Shown piece after piece: positions 13,601 to 26,625 of a stretch of 64,000 bases of DNA. How positions within the stretch are numbered: the first letter of the stretch is position 1; each line of letters starts with the position of its first letter. The stretch covers positions 62,001-126,000 of the forward strand of contig MU394125.1 in assembly GCA_022578605.1 (NCBI GenBank), written 5' to 3'. Both the position numbers and the translations under genes were made by a program. A model generated the notes under the pieces. That model was not told the origin of the DNA and made no database searches. It worked only from the letters and a program-made list of their open reading frames with translations. The stretch comes from Camillea tinctor. Lineage: Eukaryota > Ascomycota > Sordariomycetes > Xylariales > Xylariaceae.

Positions 13601-13822
13601 AACACCCATACATACCCTGCACTTCTTCACTTTCACCCTCGACCCAAACGAGAAAAACGAGCCAGCCCATTGCTTTTTTTGATTTCTTTTTATTCTTTTT
13701 TTTTATTCTTCCCTTTCTTTTTCTTCTTCAACCTATTAGGTAGGCAGGTATCCTAAGAGATAAAAAAAAAGAGGCATAAGAAAAAGAACCAACAAACAAA
13801 ACCAAGACTTGAAATACCCAAA

Positions 13823-13849
13823 TCTCTCTCTCTCTCTCTCTCCCTCCCC
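13823..13849 (+). promoter_or_regulatory. CT-rich promoter tract upstream of LIM-RhoGAP gene
   Basis: An unbroken (TC)n run followed by CCCTCCCC, about 610 bases before the start codon at 14462. It sits in a stretch that stays pyrimidine-rich to about 14350, with TTCGTC/TTCGCC repeats at 14150-14200. CT tracts are common in filamentous-fungal promoters near transcription starts; the assignment here is inference. Confidence 0.45.
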
Positions 13850-14461
13850 GCTACTTGGCCGAGTCTGGAGTCCCCACGGTTTATCGACGACGGGATCTAC
13901 TAATTAACGCTTTTCCCTCTTTCTTTTCTTCTTCTTCTTCCCTCCCCTTCATGAACCAAGCGTCAAATCACAAGCCGTCTTCGACTTATTCTCCGATCCC
14001 AGATTTTTTTCTTATTAACTGCCGACACGCAAGAGTGTTTCACTTCCTCCCTCGGGTTATCATTTATCGCACCAGCTGAGTTGTCAAGGCCGTGCTGTGT
14101 GCTGCATCGTCAAATGTTGCCATAAGTCCAAAAAAAAGGTGTACCTTGACCGTCTTCGTCTTCGTCTTCCCGCCTTCGCCTTCGCCTTTCACCTTCGTCT
14201 CCTGTCTCCGTCTCCGTATTCCGACTCCGTCTTTCCCCCATGACGTCTCGAGTCTCCCAGTCAACCTCACAACCACCTCCATTACTTCTGCCGTTGCCAG
14301 AAACACACTCATACGCCTAAGCCTATCTATCCTATTCCCTCCCTCTCCATTGAGTGCCTGGACGGGCTATCCACCTCTTGCTGGTCGGGCTGGATTCGGG
14401 TTGGAACAGTACATGAGCGTTTCTTTTTTTGGCTATACCCATCTCAGTATTCTCAGGAGCT

Positions 14462-17400
14462 ATGGATGACTACATCGACGGTTCCCTTGACGGTGAAGAG
14501 GTCTTCCCCTGCAAGGGCTGCGGAGAGGTGAGAAACGACCCCTTCTCTGCCTCGGCCATGCCAGCCCCCCATTGCTAACCATACTTTTCCAACTTCAGAT
14601 CTTAGAGGAGGGCAAGGCTTTCGAACTTGGTAAGTCTTCTCGTCGCAATACTTGTTCATCGTCGTTTGCGCCTCTCCTTCTCTTATCTCTTCTACCCCTT
14701 TCTTTTTACCCTCCCTTCCAACCCCCTTTTCAGAGAGTAGAGAAGTGATCCTACTGTCGTTTCGATCTATCTAACCTCACTCCAGCCGGGAATCGATGGC
14801 ATCTTAATTGCTTCCGATGCAACACCTGTGGCACTCTCCTCGATTCCGATGCGAACCTCCTCCTCCTCGGCGATGGGTCCCTGATATGTAACAACTGTAC
14901 CTATAGCTGCAGCGCATGTGGGAACAAGATAGAGGACCTGGCCATCTTGACCGGTGACCAGGCTTTCTGTGCCACCTGCTTTCGATGTCGGAATTGTAAG
15001 AGGAAGATCGAGAACCTGCGATATGCCAGGACTTCCCAGGGTATCTTCTGCATGAGCTGTCATGAGTCCCTGATGGCAAGGCGGAGGAAAAAATCCAAAG
15101 CCGCCGCCCAAGCGAAGTCGCGCGAGAAAGATGGCTCGCCTATGGTGGTCGAAAAGAGCCTGCCGGCCTTACCCCCTAATGCCATCCCTCCCAACGCCTT
15201 TTCGAATGACCGAGTTGACCCCGAATCCGACACTCCCACCGAGCTCTCGCCGCGCCCGCGCCCCTCCTACACCAACCACGATTCCTCCTCGAGGAGTAGC
15301 TCGAGACCGGCACGGTCGCCAGAACGACAGTCTAATCATCCTACCAGGGAAGAGAGCCTCCCCTTGCCCTCGCACACCTACCGCAATAACCGAAACTCGG
15401 CTATTTTCGCCGGTACCGACATTAGCAGCGTCGCCGCAGATGACCAGAGCTTCTTCATCCCCGTCGCATTGGATCCGAGCCCCATGCCGTCTTCGACACC
15501 ACGGTCGACATCTGAGACGACCACGGACCCAAACAAGAAGAAAGAGAAAGACTACTTTAGCATGCCCAAGGACAGGAAACACGATTCGCAGTCGTCTACT
15601 CCGCATATTGCATTCCAGGAGAAAGCAAGGCAACCTTCATCAGACTACGAAACTCCACCTCCGAAAGACTTGAGCCGGAAACTCTCCAAGTCTTCCAAGA
15701 CGGATAAGTCTGGGTCATCCAAGGCGTCCCCAGTCACAGCAGATGACAAGTCTTCAAAACAAGCTAACAGAAAATCGGAGGATTTCAAGTTGCAGGAAGC
15801 GCCGAGGAGTAAGAGAGCAAACTCCCGCGCCAATTCGCAGTCCAATGCACTGCAGGACGTTGTTGGTTCCAGGGGTAGTGGTGGCTCGGGCCGGACAAAC
15901 AAAGATGGGCTCGCCAACACCATCTCAACTCAACATTTACAATCGAGCGAAAAGACTAGTTCACCACGCACCTCGCAAGACTCCCGTCTCAAGGAAGAAG
16001 ACGATGTGCGGCCCACCGACGCTTCAACCGTTTCTTCTAGCAACTCTAGCAATTATAACAAGGCCATCACCAGAAAAGAGCTTCCCTCCACCGCTACTAC
16101 CACTACCACTACCACCACCAACACTTCCACCTCTTCCGCCACCACCACCTCTAGGAATGGTACGTATTCATACGCCGCATCGACATTGTTCTCACCAACT
16201 AACCCCCTTTTCTTAGCAAACAATACCCCCGCCCGGCCTGGCATGGCCGAGCAGAAGCCGAACGAGTCTTATATGTCTCCGAGAGCCCCACCAGCTCCTC
16301 CGATACATACTAACAGCTATGATTCTGCTATACCTAACGAACATAAGACTTCGCCCAAGCTACCCAGATGGAGCGCCGGCGGCGAGTTCAGCCTGGATGA
16401 GGATATGGCCCGCATCCTGGGAACTGATGAGAACTCATCCTCCATTCTTCGTCGCGTCTCGAATGCGGTGCGCCATGGCCGGACCAGTAGTAATGAGTCG
16501 ACCAGCAACCCCGCGCGAACGGGTCATACTCGCAGTGTGAGCGAAACGACACGAACCACCACATCACCTCGCTGGCCAAAGACCCCGGTGGTGGAAGCGC
16601 CTTCAGTGGATGGTTCCCCTCATGACATAACCAGTCCCGTATCACTGACCTCTAATGATGACACTGCTCTTCTAAAGCGGCGTCTGAGGACATCAGAGCA
16701 ACGGGTTGCTGAGTTGGAACGCCAGTTTTCTAATGAGAAGGACCTTATCAACCTCACAGAGAGGCTCGAGGAGAAGCGAAAGACGGTCTCGGTGCTTGAT
16801 ACCCAGACCGAGATAATGATTCGCCAACTGGAAGTATTGGCAGGATATGTGGAAAAGGCTAAGGAGACCAAGAAACCTGTCGATCCCCGTGAGCTTGAGG
16901 AATCAGCCCTCCGGGACTTCGTCCAGAAACTGGAAAAGCTAAAGATGTCCATGTCCGCCAGCATTGCTCAGCTGCATACAGAACGAGACGACCTTCTCGA
17001 AGAGAAGAACAAAGCCATTGCAGACAGGGATCGTGCCAGGGCCGAGTTCGAACAACTGGTTTCTAAGAATGCACAGTTGGCCGACTTGAACAATGACCTC
17101 ACGCATCGGATCCAGGAGAGATTTAAGGACCACTCAGACCCTCGATCCCCCGCTAACGGGCTTGGAATCTATAACCACAGCAAGTCGAATAATTCGGTGA
17201 GCTTAGATGGCTCAAGCATTCAGACGGGCACGACTATTATCGCCAACGAGCATGAAGAACCCATCCTGGAAGCTGGACCGACCGTAGTCAAGATAGGGAA
17301 GGGCCAGGTCAAGAAGTTTAATTGGAAAAAGGGCTCCAAGGCCATGGCCCAGAACATCGCGAAGGGAGTAAACAGGACAGTGGTGGCCTTCCAGCAACCA

Positions 17401-18335
17401 GATCGGCACCAGGGCATGGGTGGGGATATCGGTCTACCATACAACATGACCGTCGTGCCTGTTGAGGCGCCTAGCATGGCCGGACCCCATTCAGCACCTA
17501 ACGGCCAGAACCGCCATCCGGGTCCCCAAGGATTCTTCAACTTCAAGAAAGCACAAACGCTACCGAAGACCATGGGCGGTATGGCTGCAGCTTCGCCAGC
17601 CATGGCTGAGGCACCGTCGGTCCTATTTGGATCCGAACTCGCCGAACGGGCCGAGTACGAACGGCGGCAAATACCGTGTGTCGTTACGCGGTGCATAGAG
17701 GAAGTGGAACTTAGAGGCATGGATATGGAGGGCATCTACCGAAAGACGGGTGGAAATTCGCAGATCAAGCTTATCCAGGATGGGTTTGATAAGAACGAGA
17801 ACTTCGACATCTCGGATCCTGACATCGACATAACCGCGGTTACCAGTGTCCTCAAACAGTATTTCCGGAAACTGCCTACGCCGCTGTTGACCTTCGATGT
17901 CTACGACAGCATTCTCGAAACCAACTGTAAGTGATTAGCTGACCCCTGACACAAAATAGACGAAATAGGACTAACGGTTCAACAGCAATTGCTGCCGACG
18001 CGGACAAATGTACGCACTTGCAAGATGTTTTCAATCAGCTGCCGAGACAGCACAAGGATTGTCTAGAGTTCTTGATGTTCCATCTTTCCAGAGTGGCCTC
18101 TCGAGAGCGTGAAAACCTAGTATGTGATCACAATTTTTTTTTTTTTTTTTAATTTTCTTTTTGTTGATTAGACATCACTGACCATCGTGTATAGATGACG
18201 CCCAAGAATTTGGCTGTAGTGTTCGCACCGACTATCATGAGAGACACTAATATCGAGCGAGAGATGACGGATATGCACGCCAAGAACATCGCAGTTCAGT
18301 TCATTATTGAGAATAGCCATACTATATTCGCATAG
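14462..18335 (+). CDS. rga1: LIM-domain RhoGAP (Rga1-type), 5 exons
   Basis: Exons 14462-14527, 14599-14629, 14786-17926, 17986-18119 and 18195-18335 give 1170 residues, all junctions in frame with canonical GT-AG introns. LIM1 covers about residues 17-70 (CKGCGE, then HLNCFRCNTC across two small exons) and LIM2 about 74-126 (CSACGNKIEDL, CFRCRNCKRKIENL). A long Ser/Pro/Thr-rich disordered region follows, a coiled coil near residues 640-770 (Glu/Lys/Arg-rich heptads), and a C-terminal RhoGAP domain from about 985. Its arginine finger is in GIYRKTGG (about residue 1018), and LPTPLLTFDVY follows. Two LIM domains plus a C-terminal GAP is the Rga1/Rga2 layout (Cdc42 GAPs acting in polarity and septation); Lrg1-type proteins have more LIM domains. 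The gene looks intact. Confidence 0.93.
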
Positions 18336-21300
18336 TTTTTTAGTTTTTTTTTTTTACCTTTTTTTTTTTTTGCTCTCTCTACAGTAGTTTATTCACATTC
18401 TAAGCCAACCAACGAATCAACAACCATTGCTTAACTATTCAAACTTTTTTCTCTACTTCTGCTTCAATAAAAAAGAAAAACTCGAAGCATTTGTACATAA
18501 AGACACACCCTCATCATCATCATCATCATCATCATCGTAGTAGTGGAAGAGAAGATGGTAATTCGGAAAACAGTCATAGGCAGAGAAGAAGAATAAGCAT
18601 CCTAACTTAAACAATTTCCCAACGAAAATCAAAGAAACAGAAAATAGGATAGTGGGACGAAAAGGGGGGGAAAGAAGGGGAGAATGGGGGTAAATTCTGA
18701 ATGCTGAATGCCGCACTCTGTTTAAGTCTATAGCCTAGCCTAGCCTACCTAGCCTCACATCCCCCTTACTTTATAAACCTTACCTTACCTTACCTTTATC
18801 TTATCATCTTGACCGATAGTCTGGGTCGTCCTTCTGCCGTCCTCTGGTTTAGAAGGAAAGAGAAAGAAAGAAGAGAAAAGAAAAGAGATATATTGGGGGG
18901 TTTTTTTTCTTCCTCTGCTTCCCTCCGTTGTTGTTGCGCGTCTATGTAATATGCTTGGTGTGCCGTGTATCGCTGTAGGTTTTTGATGGATGATAGGCTT
19001 ATTGGGCTGAGTACCGGGGTGGTTGGGTGAGTGAGTGAGTGAGGGAATGGGGAGTGGTGAGGAAGTAGGGGGAAAGCAATGAAGGGGAGGGAGGGTTGTA
19101 AGTCGTCATTCTTTTCTTTTTGAAGAGAAAAGGGGAAGGGGGATGATAGAATTTATTGGAACAATGTATGGTTCGTTGACATTGCGTGGTTGAGTATATG
19201 CCTAGGTAGGTAGGGAATTAACTTAAATCTACCTAGCCTTGACAGCTAGGTGCTTGGCGTATATCGAGGTGTATGGTTTGTGTCGGTATTGATTAAAAAG
19301 GGGGTATATATTTTCCTCTTATACTGTTCTGTCCTTTTTTTTTTTTTTCGAAATAGAGCCAAGCGGATGTTGACTTTATTGCGTATGTTTCTTTCTTTAG
19401 TAGAGAGAAGGGCAAAGGGTCGAGTCGGCCGTTTAGATGAGAGGAGAGGAAGGGAAGGGAAGTGGAAGGGATGATGAGGAGAAGCTCTAGAAGGAAGAGA
19501 AGAGCGGGAGGGTAAGGGGAAAAGGGCGGGAAGGGAGGAAGGGTAGAGAATACTTGATATATATATAGATTTACGAGAGATTGGGTATGGGGGTTGAGTA
19601 CTAACCCCCTATTTTAGATAGGTTTGTTTTGATTCCCCCTCCCCCTTTTCCCCTTTTCACTCATTCACTTTTTCCCACCATCTCTCTATATTTAACTTTT
19701 CTTCATCTCTCCTTTTTTTTTCCCCTTTTCTTTAATGAGGTAGTGTATTTAGTTTTTAGATATAAAGGTTTAAAGCCTGCTGAAATTTTATATTTAAAGG
19801 GCAGTAGCTATAGTATATACATATATATATGACTTACCGACGAGCTCCTCCTTCTCTAGTTCGTTTCATATCCGGAGATATCCTTCGTTTTCTTTTTGAT
19901 CCTTGGGTAAGGGGGGCATCCTGAAGTGACGGACTTGTCATGCCTTTTACATTAGGTGGCACTGGGGGTTCTCCTTCTGCTGTATAAGGGGGGCAATACA
20001 GATGAATCTTCTTATAGTTGAGTCTGTGGCCTCTTCTTTTAGGGGTAGGATGCCATTCCGTTATCTCAAATATTGTCCTATTTAACGGGAATATTCGTCT
20101 CTCTCGTAATCTCTTTTTTAAGGTGAGAGAAAAGTCTGACGATGTGGTGGATAATGAGATATGAGGTGTAACCTAGTGGAAAGGGGGTTAAAGGGGGTAA
20201 CGGGGGAAGGAGTTGGAGGAAAATAGGAACTCGAGCCTAGGGGAGCGTGAGCTTCAAGAGCAAGAGTGAAGAACATGTGGAAAATATAAATTAGTTACGT
20301 TGTGTGTATATATGATATTTTGTCTTATGGGCGTTGTCGGCAAGTGCGTAAGTACCCAGTGGGTGCATCTTGCGTCGAGGTAGATGCGGTTATCATTAGA
20401 CTCAGAATGATTTCCTAATAGTTCACTATAGACGTCTTCATCCCATGGTACCCGCCGAGTCAAGCCTTTTCATTCTAGGTCCTTGGTGGTTGCGGTATAT
20501 CTAGAGGTGTATGACCCTCTGCGTGTAAAAAAGTATACCGTCCGTAGGAAACGATTCTGGTCATGATGGTGTGACATTGTAGTGGTTCTCGTGATTTGAT
20601 AGGGAAAACAGGGTTTATTCTGGGAGCAGAATTAAGCTTATACTAATGATTCTCAGTAAGTATTAGTTGCTTGATGCTAATATCATGGTCATGGACTTAG
20701 TCGTATACCTGCATCGTATTGTAATACTCTACAAGACGTCACAATGAGTTAAAATAGAAATAATACGGAAATGCTAAATTTCAAGTTTGGATTATCTTAT
20801 GTTGGTCGTAAAGCAAGGAAATGTTCGTACAAATTTCAGTGGCTTGGAACCTAAGCCTGATGCCATTTTGAGTGTCTCATAGTCCTTCTTAACTTTGGTG
20901 AATTCTCAAACATCAGATCAGATGTGCCTTAGGCAGCCTAGTCTAGAATTTCCATATGGACCATTATTAGATGAGACCTAAAATCTGAACTTGTGTAAAT
21001 TGTTCACCGAAATCCTCGGCTACGAATGTTAGTCACAATAATAATGCCGCAGAACACCCTTAGAATGCAGGACTCTAATCGATATTTAGAAATGCATGGG
21101 TATTTTCAATATCCGGGACATGTGGTTTATTCAGAGCCTCGATACTTTACTTCATGAGAACTAGCCGTAGTCATACTGGATAGTCATAGACGTTTGTGAG
21201 AGCACATGACTGACTAGATCGTATTCCTCATCCTCGCCTATATTCTATGTCACCCACCCCGCCCCCCCCCCCCCCCAATGACTAGGCTGTATTCCTAGCA

Positions 21301-21882
21301 GTAAACACGGAAAAAGCGATCATACACAATAGACAAGACCATCTGAATAGCATTGATGCTTGGTGGTTAATTTAGCTGAGGCTGACTGGTTGGTTGGTCG
21401 GCTACACATTTAAGGGAAGGCCGTATCACTACGGCCATACACTCTCTCCGAAGCTGTAGGTCTCAAGCAGGCTGTACAAAATACCCTGCTGATCACATAT
21501 GCCTTGCATGCACTTTGGCCTTTTTTATCCCCGACCCCCGCGACAAGTAAGAAAGGAATAAAGGTATATCTGACCAATGAATGACAGAAGCAAGGGGCAA
21601 TCCAACCGAACAGACTTCACCGAACAGGCAACAGCGTCATTGTGGCACCGTATATTGTCATGAGGGAGGGTGTGAGGCTACGCATTAGAGGTAGCGGCGC
21701 TTAGTCTCTTATAAGAAGTCTCTTGCTTTAAACCTCGATTCCTACCCAGGTGACAATCTGGATCTTTCTTCAATTTTGTAATTGTTCATTATTTTTTGTT
21801 TTTGTCGTTGCCAATGAGTATCAAGTCAAACCTCCGCCGATATCCTCTAGTTTTCTAAAGGTGTGACCAAAAGAAAAAGAAC
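18336..21882. other. 3.5 kb gene-free region
   Basis: No coding region recognised. The left half is G/T- and T-rich with simple repeats; the right half (20.4-21.9 kb) is unique-looking DNA without open frames. Features seen: (TCA)n at 18511-18536, GTGA repeats at 19026-19043, and a run of 15 C at 21262-21276. The C run is flanked by two similar GACTAG..GTATTCCT segments (about 21213 and 21280). The last 200 bases presumably hold the kinase promoter. Confidence 0.55.
18511..18536. repeat. (TCA)n trinucleotide repeat
   Basis: About eight and a half units in the 3' flank of the LIM-RhoGAP gene, probably within its 3' UTR. Confidence 0.85.
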
Positions 21883-24800
21883 ATGCAGAGAAGATACCAA
21901 AAGAGCCAGCAACATAGAACAGCGGAGCCGCAAACTATCCCGGTGAGCGGAACTGACTATTGGGCCCTATACGATCTCCTTGAAGAGACTTTCCAGAACA
22001 CTAAATACAATGTTCAGGTGAGCATTACGCTCTTTTCTCTGATGGGGTTGCCTTTGGTCGCGAAGGGTAAGGCTAACGTCTGGCTATAGATGAGATCACA
22101 AATATATAACATCTGGGCTCCAAGACAACTGCAGCCAGTATGCTCTTCAGGACAATCATGCCCTTCCTCGTGAGACAGTTTACTAATGAATCCCACGCCC
22201 GCACTTTACAGGAGGAAATCGCTCGATGTCGGAGAAAATAAGGAGGCAAATGCTGTAAGATGACGTGGTATTATATTCACATAATGGCGAAGTGCAGCCT
22301 TATTTCAGAGCCTACACTTCTGCTTTTCTAGGCAGGAGGATCTAAAAGATGTACATACATACAATTTGACGAATGAACGAACCAGATAGACACTGGCGGT
22401 ATAAGCGCTGGCTGGCTAGCTTCTCCTCCGCCACCATGCCAGCATGGGCAACCAGGGGGGTCTTAGTGGCTCAGATAGCTTTTCTATGTAACATTGTTGA
22501 TCAAGAATTGCCCCTTGATCATGTAAATATTGCAGGAAATGCTTTGCGAGATGTGTTTATGTAGGTGAATGAGGCTCTGTGGTTACCACTAATGCCTGCT
22601 TCTTTTCATCATAAAACCCCCTGAAGTACCTAGGCATCCAATTGCGGATGGCCTGGTCAGATCTTTGGTCTACACCAACTTTTCGAAGCGTTTTCTAGTT
22701 ACTGTGAGCCTATCACACCAATGGACAGTACACGCAGAAGCCCCAGGAGGGGATCAGATCTCCCGACACTCGTATTTAGCGTTAGTAACCAATATTTTGA
22801 TTCATTAAGAACCCCTTAGGCATATATGGCGTCACTAATGAAAGCTCACGAATAGGTACAAGAACTGGAATATCCTCGCTATCAACCGGAAGAGATCCAA
22901 TCGGGCATAAGAGGCCCCAATGATGAAGATGATATCACATTGCCTTCGCCGAATCATCCCGATGATGTCCCACGCGAATCTTCTGATGGAACGAGCCAAG
23001 GAACCCGATCCGAAGTTATAGCGGATCAAATCGGTATATTCGGAGCTTCAGTACATACTCCTTTTCTTCCAAGATCTCTGGGCGGAGACTCCAGGACACC
23101 GACCATTGTGACCGACAGGACCGCAGTCGCATCCGTATATGATGGTGGTCGCCAACTCGAAGAGGAACATGTCCACAAGACACGGGAAAATTATAGTGAT
23201 ATTGAAATTCCGATCGTTGGTCCGTTAGGAATAACAGATGTCGACTCGCTTGATGATGCATTACATAATGCCTTAGTGAAGAGTGTCTTTCTTCCGGGAG
23301 ATACACGCGAATTTCTCCCAGGAAATAAGCTTCGAAGAATAGTCAACCCCATAATGATTGATCACTTGTTCGGAGACGACCAGCTTCGCATAGGATTACC
23401 TTCTGGTCATGACTCCGTCGGGTCCCTGATATGTCCGCCACGTGGAAGCAAAAACCCCTCCTATCAACGTATCTTTGCCACTCTACTCCTTGTCGGAAAC
23501 GATATGTTCAAAGAAATTGGGAATTTCATTGCAGAAGGAATCAACGATACTAAACTCCCCCTAAACCTTGTCTATTCTCTTGACAATGAGCCTAAAGCAC
23601 TCGCTAGATCGTCTATGGACGAAACACCTCTCGCATTTAGCCGTCACCACTGGAGAACGAGACATCTCAAAGACTTTGTCAGATGTCAATGGCAGGTATC
23701 ACCGATGTTTATTACTTCTAAAAGGGGAGAGATTACCCATTATAAATGTCGCGAGGGCGAGATACTACCGTTTATGCCTGTCGGGCCGAAACAAAGACTC
23801 CTTTTTTGGGGAGACAACATAACCCCTGATCCAGGAGTTACTAATTATGGTGGTAACAGCGTTATGTTCAAGTGTCAAATTCACGAGAGCCAGCAGAACC
23901 TTAGGCGTTACACGGTACGCATCCTGATTGCAGTCAAATAGAAATCCCTTCAAATAACTAATTTCTCGTCTAGACAAATAAATCTGGTAGAGCAATAGCG
24001 GTCAAGAAGCTACAGTCTACGGTACTGGAAGACTTCATAAATGAACGTAGAATGCTCGTCAGATTAACACCGAACACTACTCAACATCTATCTAAGTTAC
24101 TCGCGACTTTTGAAACTCCGTACACGTCAGGCAATACACCCTACCATAACTATTATCTGATGTTCGAATGGGCCGATATGAGCTTACTCGATCTTTGGAA
24201 GCGAGGCCATCCGACCATTATAGAGCAGTGTACTCTTAGTCAGTGGGTTGCTCAACAATGTCAGGGACTAGCCAAGGCGCTAGATATCATTCATGAGTTC
24301 AAGACGCATAAGTCCAAGTCCGATCCCGAGACTCGGACTCATGGATTTCATGGGGATATCAAGCCAGAGAATATCCTCTGGTATTCTAACTGGGAAGGAT
24401 GTGGCCATCCATTTGGTGTTCTACAGATCACCGACTTTGGCCTGAGCAGCTTTCATAATACAACAACGGCCATAGATATTAAAGCCAGGATGCTAGACCA
24501 CGTCTATAGCCCTCCGGAATCCAAACTGGCCCGGCGTATCTCACAATCCCTAGATATATGGACTCTCGGCTGCTTATTCCTAGATTTCGCCGCCTGGCTA
24601 GCAGACGGTATGCGAGGTTTCGATAATTTTGAAGGGGCCAGGATGAAGGAACAATTTGTCAAGGGCTGGAAAGAAGCCGCGTTCTATGCCGTAGAGGAGA
24701 AGATACCGGGACAAACCACCGTGGCCATAAATGAAAAAGTTATTGAGGTAAGTCCGATGCGGATATATTCATTTATCACAGATACCAAGTGCTAATATTG

Positions 24801-25250
24801 GATTTATAAAAGTGGATGCAGAATTTGTGTGGTAGTCTGGACCGATGTTCCCAATTCATCTGCGATTTTGTCCAGGTCATCCTAGACCAAATGCTCGTGG
24901 TTGAGAATGGCGAAGATGCAGTCGACAATGGACAATCAGAAGATGTAGACAGCGCGTACGACGGGTCGCCAGATTCTGAGCCGTCCATGTCCATGTCGAA
25001 GAGAATCACCGCAGGGCAGCTAGCACTACAACTACTCAAAATAGTCGAAAAGGGAGAAACACAAGAGGACTATCATGTCCGTGGTGGTCAGAGAATTCCG
25101 AATCTTCGATTACATCATGACAAGCGACTACAGATCGTGATCAACGAATCTCGAAAATCTGTCGGGGAAGGGATAAGAAAGAAAAGAAAGCACGTTGAAA
25201 CACCCTCTACAGCACCAGCAGGGGGCTCTTCTCATCTACTTGCAGTCTAG
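21883..25250 (+). CDS. Protein kinase, accessory fungal family (about 9 exons)
   Basis: Exons 22420-22487, 22536-22560, 22634-22780, 22856-23914, 23974-24747 and 24813-25250 join in one frame. Three earlier exons (21883-22017, 22090-22169, 22212-22254) also join in frame, giving 922 residues. If they do not belong, the ATG at 22444 starts an 828-residue protein. Kinase motifs in order: degenerate Gly loop near NYGGNSVMFKC, ATP-binding Lys in AVKK (residue 530), helix-C Glu in NERRML, catalytic loop HGDIKPENIL (Asp 647, HGD instead of HRD), DFG (673), PPE at the activation-loop end and DIWTLGCLFLDF. The 500-residue N-terminal region (YQRIFATLLLV, GNFIAEGI) is shared by a large lineage-expanded family of fungal kinases often lying near HET and NLR genes. 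The C-terminal tail is basic (KKRKHVE), perhaps a nuclear signal. Catalytic residues are present; target unknown. Confidence 0.78.
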
Positions 25251-26625
25251 GCGCTGACCACCACTCGTAGGGAGGCTTTGGAGAATGCCAGAATCGCCCA
25301 AACTGCCACGAGCCAAGAATAACGTCGCGGAACTTGAAGACAGGCAAAGTGAGATGGACACGGTAATAAATAAATAAGAGGCCTTTCAATTTCCAGCTAT
25401 AACAAATCCTCGATTCTCCATGGGTGAGATGTTGTGGATACTAATTAGGTAGTCTTAGTCCCTCGCACAGAAGAAACGGCCCCTGAATATATGGTGTCCA
25501 ATGATAATTGCCCAACTCTGTTAAACACGCAATACATGGACCTTAGGCTAGGTTCATAAGTGGTGTATACTAGTCCATTAATAATAATAAGACCTCCGTG
25601 TCAATTCCTGCACCTTCTGCTTCTGTGCCTATTTTTGCGTTAGGAACAATAATGGATTGACTTGGCTCGAGGATGTGGAATAGACATACCGAAGAAAGCT
25701 GTAAACTGGTCTTTAATGTGATTCGATCCGCTCTTTTCTATGGAAATGTTAGTCATGCCCCAGAGAACCCGTGATAGAGAGTGTACGAGGAATGACCCCT
25801 TTAACAATCGCATACTTTTACGCTGTAGCGACTCCTACCCAATTGTCCATCCAGGTAGACTTGGAGCTCATCCTCATCCAACCACGAGGAATATTCGAAG
25901 TGGTAGGTGTACGACATTGAATTGATGTGATAGATGGCTGTTGGGCGGGCTTGGTCGCTGTAATGGTAACTCAAAGGGGCGGCTTATAAAACTATAAAAC
26001 TTCGCCCTCACGGGTAGATGATAGAGGACCCCAGCAGATGATACAATTAACAATAGATAAATCAATAGACCCCGTAGGTGCTGGATTAGGGGAGATGTGG
26101 AATTATATTGCCACCACCACTAAACCCATAAGGTAGAAAGCAACATGAGACGCCTGGCTAGACGTCAAGGTTTATATTTGCATGTATAGGTCAAGCCAGG
26201 CAGAAATTATGCCTAACTGACATAACTATCTCGAGGACAAGGAGGCTTAGGGAGATATCACCAATTGTAGCTATGCGCTGCTGTACTTTTGGGCGTTCGG
26301 TCGCATTGGCTTGTCCTCATGCAGGCGATATCATTTCGCATTGGGCTGAATACCAGTAACCACTCAGGCGAGAAGTGCCTTAGGGGCCAGGAGAAACCCA
26401 GAGTCACAGCAGGACAATTCACAAGCCACGAGGCTATAGCTATGACTAACTCCAGCAGGTGGGACAATATGTCAGATGATTACGAATCGATATATATATT
26501 GATGGTTTCCGTGAGAAAGAAACAGGACAACCTGAATCTGCATATTTGCCGGTCGTTTTGAAGTATCTAAGACTTTGAAATTGAGCAAGATTCAAGTTGC
26601 ACTTTAGCACCGAGCAGACAGGAAT
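25251..26625. other. Intergenic region between kinase and CorA-like genes
   Basis: No exon could be assigned here. Short frames are unlike protein. It probably contains the kinase 3' UTR and the promoter of the next gene; a further 5' exon of the CorA-like gene cannot be excluded. Confidence 0.45.

Larger units (their letters stand above)
5273..14461. other. 9.2 kb gene-poor region
   Basis: No convincing coding region on either strand: frames are short, rich in Cys/Tyr/His or Ser/Phe from simple repeats, and lack domain-like sequence. The DNA holds many polypurine/polypyrimidine runs, TA, ACATACGT, TATGTG, CAT and ACCATAC tandem repeats, and scattered ACCTACCTA/TAGGTAGGT motifs. The last kilobase is CT-rich and is probably promoter and 5' leader of the LIM-RhoGAP gene at 14462. 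Noncoding transcripts cannot be excluded. Confidence 0.6.

Noticed and set aside
15131..15673. 180-residue alternative frame in the LIM-RhoGAP gene
   Set aside because: Lies inside a large exon whose own frame has clear domains; it is an off-frame Thr/Arg/Pro translation.
22373..22564. Separate small gene between 22373 and 22564
   Set aside because: Another frame of the same stretch joins through two well-formed introns into the kinase protein, which explains the region better.
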